This document shows, piece by piece, positions 24,720 to 33,380 of a stretch of DNA of 64,000 nt. The position numbers and the translations under genes are program-made. Positions within the stretch are counted from its first letter, which is position 1; each line of letters opens with the position of its first letter. Source of the stretch: Streptacidiphilus fuscans (lineage in GTDB: Bacteria; Actinomycetota; Actinomycetes; Streptomycetales; Streptomycetaceae); assembly GCF_015690355.1 (NCBI RefSeq), contig NZ_JADPRT010000010.1, forward strand, positions 248,001 to 312,000. Direction: 5' to 3'. The notes beneath the pieces were generated by a model. The model made no database searches, was not told the origin of the DNA, and saw only the letters and a program-made list of their open reading frames with translations.

Positions 24720-26072
24720 GTGCCCGCAGCAGCAACCCCTACCCCCCTGTATCCGCGCCATCGCAGCGCCGACGTCGTGATCGTCGGAGCCGGTCTCGCC
24801 GGTCTCGTCGCAGCCGCCAGACTCAGCGCGCACGGACTGTCCGTGACCGTCCTGGAGGCCGCCGACAAGGTCGGCGGCCGCATGGCCGAGCAGGAGCACG
24901 ACGGCTACCGGCTGGACCACGGCACGCACCTGCTCAACACCGCCTACCCCGAACTGCGCCGCACCCTCGGCCTCGGCGGCCCCGAGGACCTCGAACTGCG
25001 CCCACTCAGCCCCGATGTCATGGTCCACAGTGACGGACGGCGCTACCGCGTGGGCGCGCCCACCTCGGCCCGAGCCGCCTTCGGAGCGGCCCGCGCACCG
25101 ATCGGCCGCCCCTGGGACCGCGCCCGACTCGGCGCCAACCTGGCCCGCCTCGCCGCGACTCCGGTCGACCGGCTGCTGGCCCGCCCCGAACGCACCACCG
25201 CCGACGCCCTCCGCGAGCGCGGCATCCCTGCCGCCACCGTGGACGGGTTCCTACGCCCGCTGTTGACCGCCCTGCTCAGCGACCCGGCACTGGGCACCAG
25301 CTCCCGGGTCGCCGACCTGGTGCTGCGCGGCTACGCGCGCGGCGGGCTCTGCCTGCCCGCCCGGGGCGTCGGCGCGGTCCCGCTCGCCGTGGCCGAGCGG
25401 CTCCCGGCCGGCACCGTCCGGCTGGGCGTGCGGGTCACCGCGATCGCGGCCAACGGCGTCGAGACCGAGCGGCATGGCCGATTCGGCTGCCGCGCCGTGG
25501 TCGTGGCCACCGACGCCCGCTCGGCCGGTGAGCTGCTCCCGGGCCTGCACCAGCCCGCGCACCACCCGGTCACGACGTACTACCACGTCGCCGAGACCTC
25601 GCCGGTGGCCGAGCCGGTGCTGGTCCTCGACGCCACGCCGGGCGCGCTCGTCTCGCACACCTTGGTACTGAGCGACGTCCACCGCTCCTACGCTCCGAGC
25701 GGAGCGCTCGTCGCCTCCACCGTCCTTGGCCGGGCGGCCGAGACACACACGACCGAAGCTGAGGCTGAGGCCGGAAAGGCTGCCGAACCCGAGGTCCGGC
25801 GGTCACTCGCCCGTCTCTACGACACCGACACCAGCGGCTGGCGGTTCCTGACGGTCCGCCACTTCGCTGACGCCCTCCCGGCCATGCCGCCGCCGCACGT
25901 GTTCCGGCGACCGGTCCGGGTCCTCCACGGGCTCTACGTCTGCGGCGACCACCGTGGCACCAGCACCGTCCAGGGCGCGCTGACCTCCGGCCGCCGTGCC
26001 GCCGACGCACTCCTGCGCGACCTGGGACTGCTGCGCTCCCCAGCCACCACACCGGACGAGCTGGCGGCCTGA
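24720..26072 (+). CDS. NAD(P)/FAD-dependent oxidoreductase (amine oxidase / phytoene desaturase-like)
   Basis: A 450-residue flavoprotein with the FAD-binding motif DVVIVGAGLAGLVAAARLSA and the GG doublet motif LEAADKVGGRMAEQEHDGYR. The C-terminal FAD contact LYVCGDHRGTSTVQGALTSG is also present. This is the amine oxidase / phytoene dehydrogenase superfamily. No neighbouring carotenoid or polyamine genes are present, so the substrate is open. GTG at 24720 is preceded by GGAGGGAG at good spacing. It is separated from the convergent HTH regulator by a nested hairpin. Confidence 0.85.
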   Translation: MPAAATPTPLYPRHRSADVVIVGAGLAGLVAAARLSAHGLSVTVLEAADKVGGRMAEQEHDGYRLDHGTHLLNTAYPELRRTLGLGGPEDLELRPLSPDVMVHSDGRRYRVGAPTSARAAFGAARAPIGRPWDRARLGANLARLAATPVDRLLARPERTTADALRERGIPAATVDGFLRPLLTALLSDPALGTSSRVADLVLRGYARGGLCLPARGVGAVPLAVAERLPAGTVRLGVRVTAIAANGVETERHGRFGCRAVVVATDARSAGELLPGLHQPAHHPVTTYYHVAETSPVAEPVLVLDATPGALVSHTLVLSDVHRSYAPSGALVASTVLGRAAETHTTEAEAEAGKAAEPEVRRSLARLYDTDTSGWRFLTVRHFADALPAMPPPHVFRRPVRVLHGLYVCGDHRGTSTVQGALTSGRRAADALLRDLGLLRSPATTPDELAA

Positions 26073-26076
26073 CCGG

Positions 26077-26149
26077 TCGCCTGACGGCCAGACATGTTCG
26101 GACCGGCAGGCGCGTCCTGCCTGTCGGACTCGTCCTGACCGTCAGGCGA
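26077..26149. terminator. nested bidirectional terminator
   Basis: An 11-bp outer stem (26077-26087 with 26139-26149) encloses a GGCAGG/CCTGCC stem (26105-26110 with 26116-26121). It lies between two convergent genes; the right arm covers the stop codon of the regulator gene. Confidence 0.65.
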
Positions 26150-27920
26150 GGCCTGCGGTTCGGGCCGCCTCCTCGAAGGCCCGCACCGACGGGTTGCCCC
26201 GGTAGGGCGCCAGCCTCCGGGCGAAGTCCCGCAGATACTCCACCGCACGGAGCGAGCGCATCTCGGTGACCCCGCGCAGCGCCTCCGTCGCCGCCGCACA
26301 CGCCTCGTCCAACTCGCCCAGCCCCAGGCGGGACGTGGCCAGCACGACCCGGCAGAAGACCCGGCTACGGGCGTAGGTCTGCGGGCGCAGCCGCAGCGAC
26401 CGTTCCGCATGCTGTGCGGCGGGCCGCCACTGCTGCAGGTCCCGGTAGCAGTGCGCGAACTCGTCCGCCAACTGTCCCTCGTCGAAGAACCGGGCCCAGC
26501 TGGGCAGTTCGTCACTGCCGTGCGAGGCCTGCAACGCCCGCTCGGCCCGCACCAACGCCGCCGTGCAGGAACGGGCGTCGCCCAGCAGCCCATGGCCGCG
26601 CGCCTCCGCCGCGTGCATCAGGGCCTGCACGGCGACCGGCGCTGTGCTGCCCACGCCCTGCTGGGCCACCCTGGCCAGCTGGACCGCCTCGCGGCCATGA
26701 CCCAGGTAGACCGCCTGCCGACTCATCGTCACCAGGACGTAGCCACCGTAGAGCCGGTCGTTGGCGGCCTGGGCCAGACGGAGCGACTGGACGAAGTAGC
26801 GCTGGGCGAGACCGTGCGCGCCGATGTCGTACGAGGTCCATCCAGCCAGTCGGGTCAGATCGGCGACCGCGCCGAAGAGCGCCCGCCCGATGGCCTCGTT
26901 GTACCGGCCGCGCAACATCGGCTCGGCCTCGCTCTCCAGGTACCGGATCAGCGCCTGCCGGGCGTGCCCCCCGCCGTAGGCGTTGTCCAGGGCCCGGAAC
27001 AGGTCCCCGACGGCCCGCACCGCGGCCACGTCTCCGCGGCTGACTCGCTGCAACCCACGGGCCGACCCTGCCGGTGCGGCGGCGGACGCACCCGCAGTCT
27101 CGGCTGCACCAGCACCTGCTGCCCCTGTCGCCCCTGCTGCTGCCGACGCAGCCGAGGCTGCTGCCGAAGCGCGGCGGGCCTGTGTGGGGATGCCGGTGCG
27201 GCCGAGGTCCTGCGGCGTGTCGCGCGCGACGCGCTCGTCCGTCCGACCGATCAGCCAGTCCCTGCTGGGCACCACCAACCCGGCCGGGGTGAAGGCGATC
27301 CGGCGCAGCTCGCTGTGGACTCCGGTGTCCTTACGCCACATGCTGGCGACGATGTCGACCGCCTCGGCCGGGCTCTCGGCGAACTCCAGGCCCGCGTAGA
27401 CCGGGGCGCAGGCGTCCAGCCCGAGGTCCTGTGCGGTGAGCCGGCGTCCCAATCGACGGGTGAACACCTCGGCGATCAACGCCGGGGTGGCCCCGCGCGG
27501 CTGCTGCCCGCGAAGCCAGCGGGTCACCGAGGTCTTGTCGTAGCGCAGGTCCAGGCCGTGCTCGCTGCCGAGCTGGTCCACCCTGCGGGCCAGCCCCGCG
27601 TGGGAGAACCCCGCCTCCTCGATCAGGGCCGCCAGCCGCTCGTTGTACTGCAGCCGATCGCTGTTCGCCCCGGTCTGGGCCGCGGCTCCGGCCTGACCGG
27701 TACTCCTGGGCCGCCCTGTGGTTCTCGCCTGGCCCGTGCTTCCGCCCTGAGCAGGCGTCTCGGACTGGCCCGTGGCCCCGGACGGCCCGGCCTGGGCAGT
27801 TGCACCGGCTGAGGTCGGGCCGGCCGCGGTGGACTCCGGCACCCGTGGAGCGCCGACGCGCAGGGCACGATCCGCGCGGGCGTCGAAGGTCGGTCGATCG
27901 GTCACAGGCCGTTGGGGCAT
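26142..27920 (-). CDS. large HTH-containing regulatory protein with TPR-like C-terminus
   Basis: About 592 residues. Residues 1-88 are Ser/Thr/Gly/Gln-rich low complexity. A helix-turn-helix-like region follows (YNERLAALIEEAGFSHAGLA ... DKTSVTRWLRGQQPRG). A long alpha-helical part with TPR-like pairs (SLRLAQAANDRLYGGYVLV, AAEARGHGLLGDARSC, EFAHCYRDLQQW) runs to the end. This architecture occurs in Streptomyces regulators of development, such as NsdA-like proteins, but I cannot assign a specific one. An Ala-rich insert (bases about 27060-27190) interrupts the middle. ATG at 27920 has GGAAGG 10 nt upstream; GTG at 27929 is an alternative. Confidence 0.65.
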   Translation of the reverse strand: MPQRPVTDRPTFDARADRALRVGAPRVPESTAAGPTSAGATAQAGPSGATGQSETPAQGGSTGQARTTGRPRSTGQAGAAAQTGANSDRLQYNERLAALIEEAGFSHAGLARRVDQLGSEHGLDLRYDKTSVTRWLRGQQPRGATPALIAEVFTRRLGRRLTAQDLGLDACAPVYAGLEFAESPAEAVDIVASMWRKDTGVHSELRRIAFTPAGLVVPSRDWLIGRTDERVARDTPQDLGRTGIPTQARRASAAASAASAAAGATGAAGAGAAETAGASAAAPAGSARGLQRVSRGDVAAVRAVGDLFRALDNAYGGGHARQALIRYLESEAEPMLRGRYNEAIGRALFGAVADLTRLAGWTSYDIGAHGLAQRYFVQSLRLAQAANDRLYGGYVLVTMSRQAVYLGHGREAVQLARVAQQGVGSTAPVAVQALMHAAEARGHGLLGDARSCTAALVRAERALQASHGSDELPSWARFFDEGQLADEFAHCYRDLQQWRPAAQHAERSLRLRPQTYARSRVFCRVVLATSRLGLGELDEACAAATEALRGVTEMRSLRAVEYLRDFARRLAPYRGNPSVRAFEEAARTAGLA

Positions 27921-28326
27921 GGGGCACACACCTTCCGGGTGCCCGCGCCACGGAGCGCCGCGGGCTCCCTAGGGGAACGGCGTGAATGTAGCGAGCATTT
28001 GGGGCTCGTGGCCGGTTCCGGCCGGACAATCGTCCGAACGGGTGAAGGCCATCCCCCCTGGCGGGGACGATGCGGCGCGTGAGGCGACACATCGGTTTAC
28101 GGCTGAATCACCCCCACGGGCGAGGGTGTCGCACGAGGCACCATGAGCGGCGTGATGCGGGGCGCTCCTCGACGCACGCCGTGACGCGTGCCTAGACGCG
28201 TGCCGAGTCGCGCTCGGTGACGCATGCCGTGGCTCACTCCGTGGTGTGCCACCCCACACTCCGGCCCGACTCTGTGGGGCCGTCCCACATGGGACCGCCC
28301 ACGTCAGCCGCCTACCGTCTCCGCCC
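27921..28326. other. 406-bp divergent intergenic region with a 12-bp array
   Basis: Between the regulator gene and the hydroxybutyrate dehydrogenase gene. It contains a six-copy 12-bp tandem array (28171-28242) and a short CGGAC/GTCCG hairpin near 28023. No convincing ORF or RNA gene is visible. TACCGT at 28313-28318, 8 nt before the dehydrogenase ATG, may be its -10. Confidence 0.55.
28171..28242. repeat. 6 x 12-bp tandem array in intergenic DNA
   Basis: Six consecutive 12-bp units, consensus GACGCGTGCCGT, each with up to four or five changes. It is not inside any supported gene, showing that these arrays are not restricted to coding sequence. Confidence 0.85.
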
Positions 28327-29136
28327 ATGGAGAGCAGCACCCGCAGCACCATTTCCCGCAGCACCGCTGCCCGCAGCATCGAAGCCGGCAGCGCCTTTCT
28401 GACCGGGCGGAAGGCTCTGGTCACCGGCGCGGCCGGAGGTATCGGCCGCGCCTGCGCGTACGCCCTGGCCCAGGCCGGGGCCGACGTGTACGTCGTGGAC
28501 CGGGCCGCCCAGGCAGCGAAGGCCGTAGCCGCGGAGATCGCGGGGACCGCCCTGGTGGTGGACCTCGCGGACGCCGAGGCCGTGGACGCACTCCCGGACG
28601 ACGCGGACATCGTCGTCAACAACGCGGGCCTGCAACACGTCGCCCCGGTGCACGAGTTCCCGCCGGAACAGTTCGTCCTGATCCAGAAGGTCATGGTCGA
28701 GGCCCCCTTCCGTATCCTCCGCCGGACCCTGCCGCACATGTACGCGACGGGTTGGGGACGGATCGTCAACATCTCCTCCGTCCACGGGCTGCGGGCCAGC
28801 GCCTTCAAGTCCGCCTACGTGACCGCCAAGCACGGTCTCGAAGGCCTCAGCAAGGTCGTCGCCCTGGAGGGCGCGCCGCACGGCGTCACCAGCAACTGCG
28901 TCAACCCCGGCTACGTGCGCACCGCGCTAGTGGAGGGGCAGATCGCCGACCAGGCCCGTACCCACGGCATCCCCGAGGCCGAGGTCGTCGACCGGATCCT
29001 GCTCGACCGCACGGCCGTCAAGCGCCTGATCGAACCCGAGGAGGTAGCCGCCTCGGTGCTCTGGCTCTGCTCCCCCGGCGCCGACTCCGTCACCGGCACC
29101 TCCCTCCCGATGGACGGCGGCTGGACCGCCCGCTGA
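28327..29136 (+). CDS. 3-hydroxybutyrate dehydrogenase (SDR)
   Basis: A 269-residue short-chain dehydrogenase that should interconvert D-3-hydroxybutyrate and acetoacetate. The NAD motif is TGAAGGIGRACA, NNAG appears in VVNNAGLQHVAPVHEFP, and the catalytic Ser-Tyr-Lys is in ISSVHGL and YVTAKHG. LQHVAPVHEFP and the GLEGLSKVVALE region are characteristic of 3-hydroxybutyrate dehydrogenases. The first 22 residues are a Ser/Arg/Thr pentapeptide array. The next gene is an MHS-type transporter, consistent with uptake and use of a ketone body or hydroxy acid released from polymer. Confidence 0.85.
   Translation: MESSTRSTISRSTAARSIEAGSAFLTGRKALVTGAAGGIGRACAYALAQAGADVYVVDRAAQAAKAVAAEIAGTALVVDLADAEAVDALPDDADIVVNNAGLQHVAPVHEFPPEQFVLIQKVMVEAPFRILRRTLPHMYATGWGRIVNISSVHGLRASAFKSAYVTAKHGLEGLSKVVALEGAPHGVTSNCVNPGYVRTALVEGQIADQARTHGIPEAEVVDRILLDRTAVKRLIEPEEVAASVLWLCSPGADSVTGTSLPMDGGWTAR
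28342..28386 (+). repeat. 3 x 15-bp tandem array at the dehydrogenase N-terminus
   Basis: Three 15-bp units beginning CGCAGCACC/CGCAGCATC encode RSTIS/RSTAA/RSIEA at the N-terminus of the dehydrogenase. It starts only 100 bp after the intergenic 12-bp array. Confidence 0.8.
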
Positions 29137-29247
29137 CAGCCCTGGCCCCCACAACCCGGACACCCCACGGATCTGCCCCCGACAGCCATCACGCCCAGCA
29201 GTCCTGACACCCCCACAGGCTCCCCCCGAACGGAAGGCCCCACCGTC

Positions 29248-30627
29248 GTGGCAACCGCATCCCCCGCTCCGAGAGCCCTCGCCAGAATCGTCGCCGCCAG
29301 CCTCGTCGGTACGACGATCGAGTGGTACGACTACTTCCTCTACGGCTCCGCCGCCGCCCTGGTCTTCGACAAGGTCTTCTTCCCGAACACAGACCCGCTC
29401 ACCGGCACGCTCCTCTCGTTTCTGACCTACGCGATCGGTTTCGCCGCCCGGCCCGTCGGGGCCCTGGTCTTCGGTCACTACGGCGACCGGATCGGCCGAA
29501 AGAAGCTGCTGGTCATCAGCCTGCTGATGATGGGCGTGGCCAGCACCCTGATCGGCTGTGTCCCCGGATACGACACCCTCGGCGTCACCGCGCCGATCCT
29601 GCTGACCGTGCTGCGGCTGATCCAGGGCTTCGCCCTCGGCGGCGAGTGGGGCGGAGCCGTGCTGCTGGTCTCCGAGCACGGCGACGCTCGACGGCGGGGT
29701 TTCTGGGCCTCGTGGCCCCAGGGCGGCGCTCCCCTCGGCAACCTGCTGGCGGTCGGCGTGCTCTCCCTGATGACCGCGCTGCAGAGCGACGCGTCGTTCG
29801 TCGCCTGGGGATGGCGGATCCCGTTCCTGCTGTCCGCACTCCTGGTCGGAGTCGGCCTCTGGATCCGGCTCGGGGTGGAGGAGTCACCACTCTTCCAGGA
29901 GGCGCGCCGTCGGGCCGACGCCCGTGACGCGGCCGCCCGCGCCTCCGGCGGTCAGGCCGAACAGCCGCCGCTGATCGCGGTGGTGCGCCACCACTGGCGG
30001 GACATCCTCGTCGCCATGGGCGCCCGGATGGCGGAGAACATCACGTACTACGTGATCGTCACCTTTGTTCTGACCTACTGCGTCGACCACCTGGGCCTCG
30101 CCAAGCAGACCGCACTCAACGCCGTCCTGATCGGCTCCGCGATCCAGTTCTGCCTGATACCGGTCTTCGGAGCGCTCTCGGACCGAGTCGGCCGCAAGCC
30201 GGTCTACCTGGTCGGCGCGATCGGCACCGGCCTGTGGGCCTGGGCGTTCTTCGCCCTGCTGGACACCCGGTCCTTCCCGGCCCTGGTACTCGCGGTGACG
30301 GTAGGTCTGATCTTCCACAGTGCGATGTACGCGCCCCAGGCGGCCTTCTTCGCCGAGCTGTTCGCCACCCGGATGCGGTTCTCCGGCGCATCCATCGGCG
30401 CCCAGTTCGCCTCCGTCGCAGCGGGCGCGCCGGCTCCACTGATCGCCGTGGCACTGCTGCAGAGCTACCACAGCGGCACACCGATCTCGCTCTACGTCGC
30501 CCTCTCGGCGGTCGTCACGGTCATCGCGGTGCTCTGTGCCCGGGAGACCCGCGGCTCCGCGCTGGACGCCGCAGACGGGTCGGCCGACCTGCCGACCGAT
30601 GTGGCAGCCATCCCGACCTCCTCGTGA
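29248..30627 (+). CDS. MHS family MFS transporter
   Basis: A 459-residue major facilitator of the metabolite:H+ symporter (ShiA/KgtP-like) group. It has the N-terminal SLVGTTIEWYDYFLYGSAA signature, the loop 2-3 motif GDRIGRKKLL and its repeat SDRVGRKPVYL, and about twelve membrane helices. Start GTG at 29248 follows GGAAGG. Its place between 3-hydroxybutyrate dehydrogenase and a PucR-type regulator suggests an organic-acid substrate such as hydroxybutyrate or acetoacetate. The stop codon overlaps a possible GTG start of the regulator gene. Confidence 0.88.
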   Translation: MATASPAPRALARIVAASLVGTTIEWYDYFLYGSAAALVFDKVFFPNTDPLTGTLLSFLTYAIGFAARPVGALVFGHYGDRIGRKKLLVISLLMMGVASTLIGCVPGYDTLGVTAPILLTVLRLIQGFALGGEWGGAVLLVSEHGDARRRGFWASWPQGGAPLGNLLAVGVLSLMTALQSDASFVAWGWRIPFLLSALLVGVGLWIRLGVEESPLFQEARRRADARDAAARASGGQAEQPPLIAVVRHHWRDILVAMGARMAENITYYVIVTFVLTYCVDHLGLAKQTALNAVLIGSAIQFCLIPVFGALSDRVGRKPVYLVGAIGTGLWAWAFFALLDTRSFPALVLAVTVGLIFHSAMYAPQAAFFAELFATRMRFSGASIGAQFASVAAGAPAPLIAVALLQSYHSGTPISLYVALSAVVTVIAVLCARETRGSALDAADGSADLPTDVAAIPTSS

Positions 30628-32696
30628 AGCCGGCGGCCCTCGTGACACGAACCGTCCCTGCTGCCACGATGGCCCGCACCATGGACGACCAAGCCCGCAC
30701 CGACCTGGCAGACGCTGTCGATACCGACACCGACACGGACACCGACACCAACGCCGACGCGCCCGCGACGGCCGAGCGGCTGCTCCGGCTGCTCGCCGAC
30801 GGCGCGTCAGCGGAGGAGCTCGGGGCGGTAGGCGCGGGCTCGCCCGAGGCGGCTGCCCAAGCGCTGCGCGTCCACCGCACGTTGGCCCAGCACCGACGAC
30901 GCGAGGCCCAACTCACCGCGCTCTTCGACACGGCGACCGACCTGGCCGCCTCGCGGGAGTTGGACGAGGTGCTCCAGGCCATCGTGCGGCGGGCGCGGCT
31001 GCTGCTCGGCACCGACCTCGCCTACCTGACCCTCCCGGACGAGGAGGCCGGCGACACCTACATGCGGGTGACCGACGGCTCCGTCTCGCCGCTCTTCCAG
31101 ACGCTGCGCCTGGAGTTGGGCGAGGGCCTCGGCGGTCTGGTGGCCCAGACCGCGCGCCCCTACGCGACCCCGGACTATCCGACCGACAGCCGGTTCCACC
31201 ACACCCGCAACATCGACGCCGGAGTGCTCGACGAGGGACTGGTCGGCATTCTGGGCGTTCCCCTGCTGCTGGGGAAGCAGGTGATCGGCGTGCTCTTCGC
31301 CGCCGACCGCAGTCCGCGCCCGTTCTCACCGGACGAGGTCGCGCTGCTCTGCACCCTGGCTGCCCATGCGGCGATCGCCATCGACACCGCACGTGCCCTG
31401 ACTGACACACGCGCCGCACTCGCCGACCTGGCCCAGGCCAACGCGGTGATCCGCGACCACTCCGCGGCCATGCTGCGGGCCGAGGAGGCCCACGACCGGC
31501 TCACCGACCTCGTCCTGCGCGGCGGCGAGATAACCGCCGTGGCCGAGGCGGTCTCCACCCTGCTCGGGGGCGGCATCACCGTCCTGGACCCGCAGGGGCG
31601 CTCCCTGGTCGGCTCCCCGGTGCCTCCCGGCAGCGCCCGGCAGGTGGCCGAGCAGGTCGGCGAGTCCCGCGCCAGCGGTCGCGCCGTCAAGGCGGAGGAT
31701 CGCTGGATCTGCGCGGTACTGGCCGGCCAGGAGCTGCTGGGCAGCCTGGTCCTGACGGGCCGTCGGGCCCTGGAGGACGCCGACCGGCGATTGTTCGAGC
31801 GGGCCAGTGTGGTCACCGCCCTGCTCCTGCTGCTGCGCCGGTCGGTCGCCGAGGCGGAGAACCGGGTCCGCGGCGAACTGCTGACAGATCTGCTCGACAG
31901 CCCGCAGCGCGACCCGGCCGGGCTGATCCAACGCGGCCTGCGGCTGGGCGTCGACCTCCGACAGCCGCACCTGCTGCTCACAGCCCAGGCCGCCGGCCCC
32001 GGGACTGTCGCCCAAGCCCGCGGCAAACTGGCAAGCGCCGCCACGCAGTTGCTCTTCGGCAAGGGCGGCATCAGCGCCGAGCACGGAGATGTCGTGGTCC
32101 TTCTGGTGCCCACATCCGTGCCCACGTCGGTAGGCACCGCCCCGGGGTCTGCGCCCGGACTCTCACTCAGGCCGGGGTCACCGGGGTCGCCGGGGTCACC
32201 GGCTGAGACGGCTTCCGCAGGAGCCTCAGCCGCAGCGGCCCAGCTCTCGCAGCTGACCTCCCTCCGCGTCACTGTCGGCGCGGCAGGCCCAGCCTGCGGG
32301 GTCACCGAGTTGGCCACCGCCCATGCCGAGGCCGTGCGCACGCTCCGTGCACTCCGCGCCCTGGGCCGCGAGGGGGACGGCGCCTGCGCGGCGGACCTGG
32401 GCTTCCTGGGGGTGCTCCTCGGGGACGGCCACGACGTGGGCGGCTTCGTCCGCGAGACCCTCGGCCCGCTTCTGGCCTACGACGAGCGCCGGGGCACCGA
32501 GTTGGTGCGGACCCTCGACGCCTACTTCGCCTGCGGTGGCAGCCTCACCCGGGCGAAGGACGCGCTGCACGTCCATGTGAACACCGTGGTGCAGCGCCTG
32601 GACCGTGTGGAGGCCCTCCTCGGCCGGGACTGGAACTCCCCCGAGCGCGCACTTGAGCTCCAACTCGCCCTGCGTCTCCATCTTCTGACGGAGTGA
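30624..32696 (+). CDS. GAF-domain PucR-type transcriptional regulator
   Basis: Up to 690 residues. An N-terminal acidic Asp-Thr repeat is followed by a GAF domain (about 95-260, with LGEGLGGLVAQTARPYATPD and VGILGVPLLLGKQVIGVLFA). A middle region resembles the GGDEF-like domain of CdaR/PucR proteins. The C-terminal PucR helix-turn-helix contains SLTRAKDALHVHVNTVVQRL. It probably controls the hydroxybutyrate dehydrogenase-transporter operon in response to a small ligand. GTG at 30624 overlaps the transporter stop (GTGA); ATG at 30669 or 30681 are alternatives, none with a clear ribosome binding site. A 9-bp array encodes PGS triplets near residue 520. Confidence 0.82.
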   Translation: MKPAALVTRTVPAATMARTMDDQARTDLADAVDTDTDTDTDTNADAPATAERLLRLLADGASAEELGAVGAGSPEAAAQALRVHRTLAQHRRREAQLTALFDTATDLAASRELDEVLQAIVRRARLLLGTDLAYLTLPDEEAGDTYMRVTDGSVSPLFQTLRLELGEGLGGLVAQTARPYATPDYPTDSRFHHTRNIDAGVLDEGLVGILGVPLLLGKQVIGVLFAADRSPRPFSPDEVALLCTLAAHAAIAIDTARALTDTRAALADLAQANAVIRDHSAAMLRAEEAHDRLTDLVLRGGEITAVAEAVSTLLGGGITVLDPQGRSLVGSPVPPGSARQVAEQVGESRASGRAVKAEDRWICAVLAGQELLGSLVLTGRRALEDADRRLFERASVVTALLLLLRRSVAEAENRVRGELLTDLLDSPQRDPAGLIQRGLRLGVDLRQPHLLLTAQAAGPGTVAQARGKLASAATQLLFGKGGISAEHGDVVVLLVPTSVPTSVGTAPGSAPGLSLRPGSPGSPGSPAETASAGASAAAAQLSQLTSLRVTVGAAGPACGVTELATAHAEAVRTLRALRALGREGDGACAADLGFLGVLLGDGHDVGGFVRETLGPLLAYDERRGTELVRTLDAYFACGGSLTRAKDALHVHVNTVVQRLDRVEALLGRDWNSPERALELQLALRLHLLTE
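32176..32202 (+). repeat. 3 x 9-bp tandem array in the PucR regulator gene
   Basis: Three copies of a GGGTCACCG / GGGTCGCCG 9-mer encode PGS repeats in a linker of the regulator. Confidence 0.75.
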
Positions 32697-32791
32697 ATCT
32701 GACGCAACGAAACCGAGGGGGATTGGCTACATCGCCCGCGTAGCCCCTCCATCCAATGCCGTCCAATCCCGCAGTACTTACATCAAGGCCC

Positions 32792-33370
32792 TTACATCAA
32801 GCCCCTCAGTACCAACCCGACGACGGCGTCGAACTCGGTGTCGACGTCCGGTCGGGACCACTCCTGGGCATAGCCCGGATCGTGGAAGTGCGCCGTGGCC
32901 TGGAAGACGACGCGGCCCAGCATCTCCGCGTCGCCCTGGGCGAAGACGCCCTGCGTCTGCCCCTCCCGGATGATCCCGGCAAGCTGGCCCTCCAGGCCCG
33001 TCACATGCTCGGTGATCAGTGCACTGTTTTCACCCACCAGCACCTGGTAGGTCTCGAAGAGCTCCGGATCGGCCAGTGCCTTCTCCTGCTTGGCGGCGAA
33101 CAGCGTCGCCAGCCAGTGGCGCAGCCGTTCACCCGGCTCCTCCTGGCCCGCCGCGATGGCGGGGAGGGCCGCGTGTGCCCGGTCCAGCCAGCGCCGGGTG
33201 ACCGCCTCCCGGAGCGCCGCCTTGCTGGGGAAGTGGCGATAGACAGTGCCATGGCTGACCCCAAGGGCACGGGCGACGTCCACTACGGTGGCCTTGGCCG
33301 GCCCGTAGCGACGCAGGACATCCTCGGCGGTCTGGAGGATGTCCTCGCGGGTGAGTGCTGCCTCCGCCAT
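32792..33370 (-). CDS. TetR family transcriptional regulator
   Basis: A 192-residue repressor with the N-terminal TetR helix-turn-helix ATVVDVARALGVSHGTVYRHFPSK (about 24-47) and an all-helical ligand domain. ATG at 33370 gives MAEAALTREDILQTAEDVL, the normal start; the frame is open further upstream but that part has no homology pattern. It lies 10 bp after the aldo/keto reductase and is probably cotranscribed with it. A palindrome at the shared promoter (34460-34481) is the likely operator. Confidence 0.88.
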   Translation of the reverse strand: MAEAALTREDILQTAEDVLRRYGPAKATVVDVARALGVSHGTVYRHFPSKAALREAVTRRWLDRAHAALPAIAAGQEEPGERLRHWLATLFAAKQEKALADPELFETYQVLVGENSALITEHVTGLEGQLAGIIREGQTQGVFAQGDAEMLGRVVFQATAHFHDPGYAQEWSRPDVDTEFDAVVGLVLRGLM

Positions 33371-33380
33371 GGGCCTGGGT

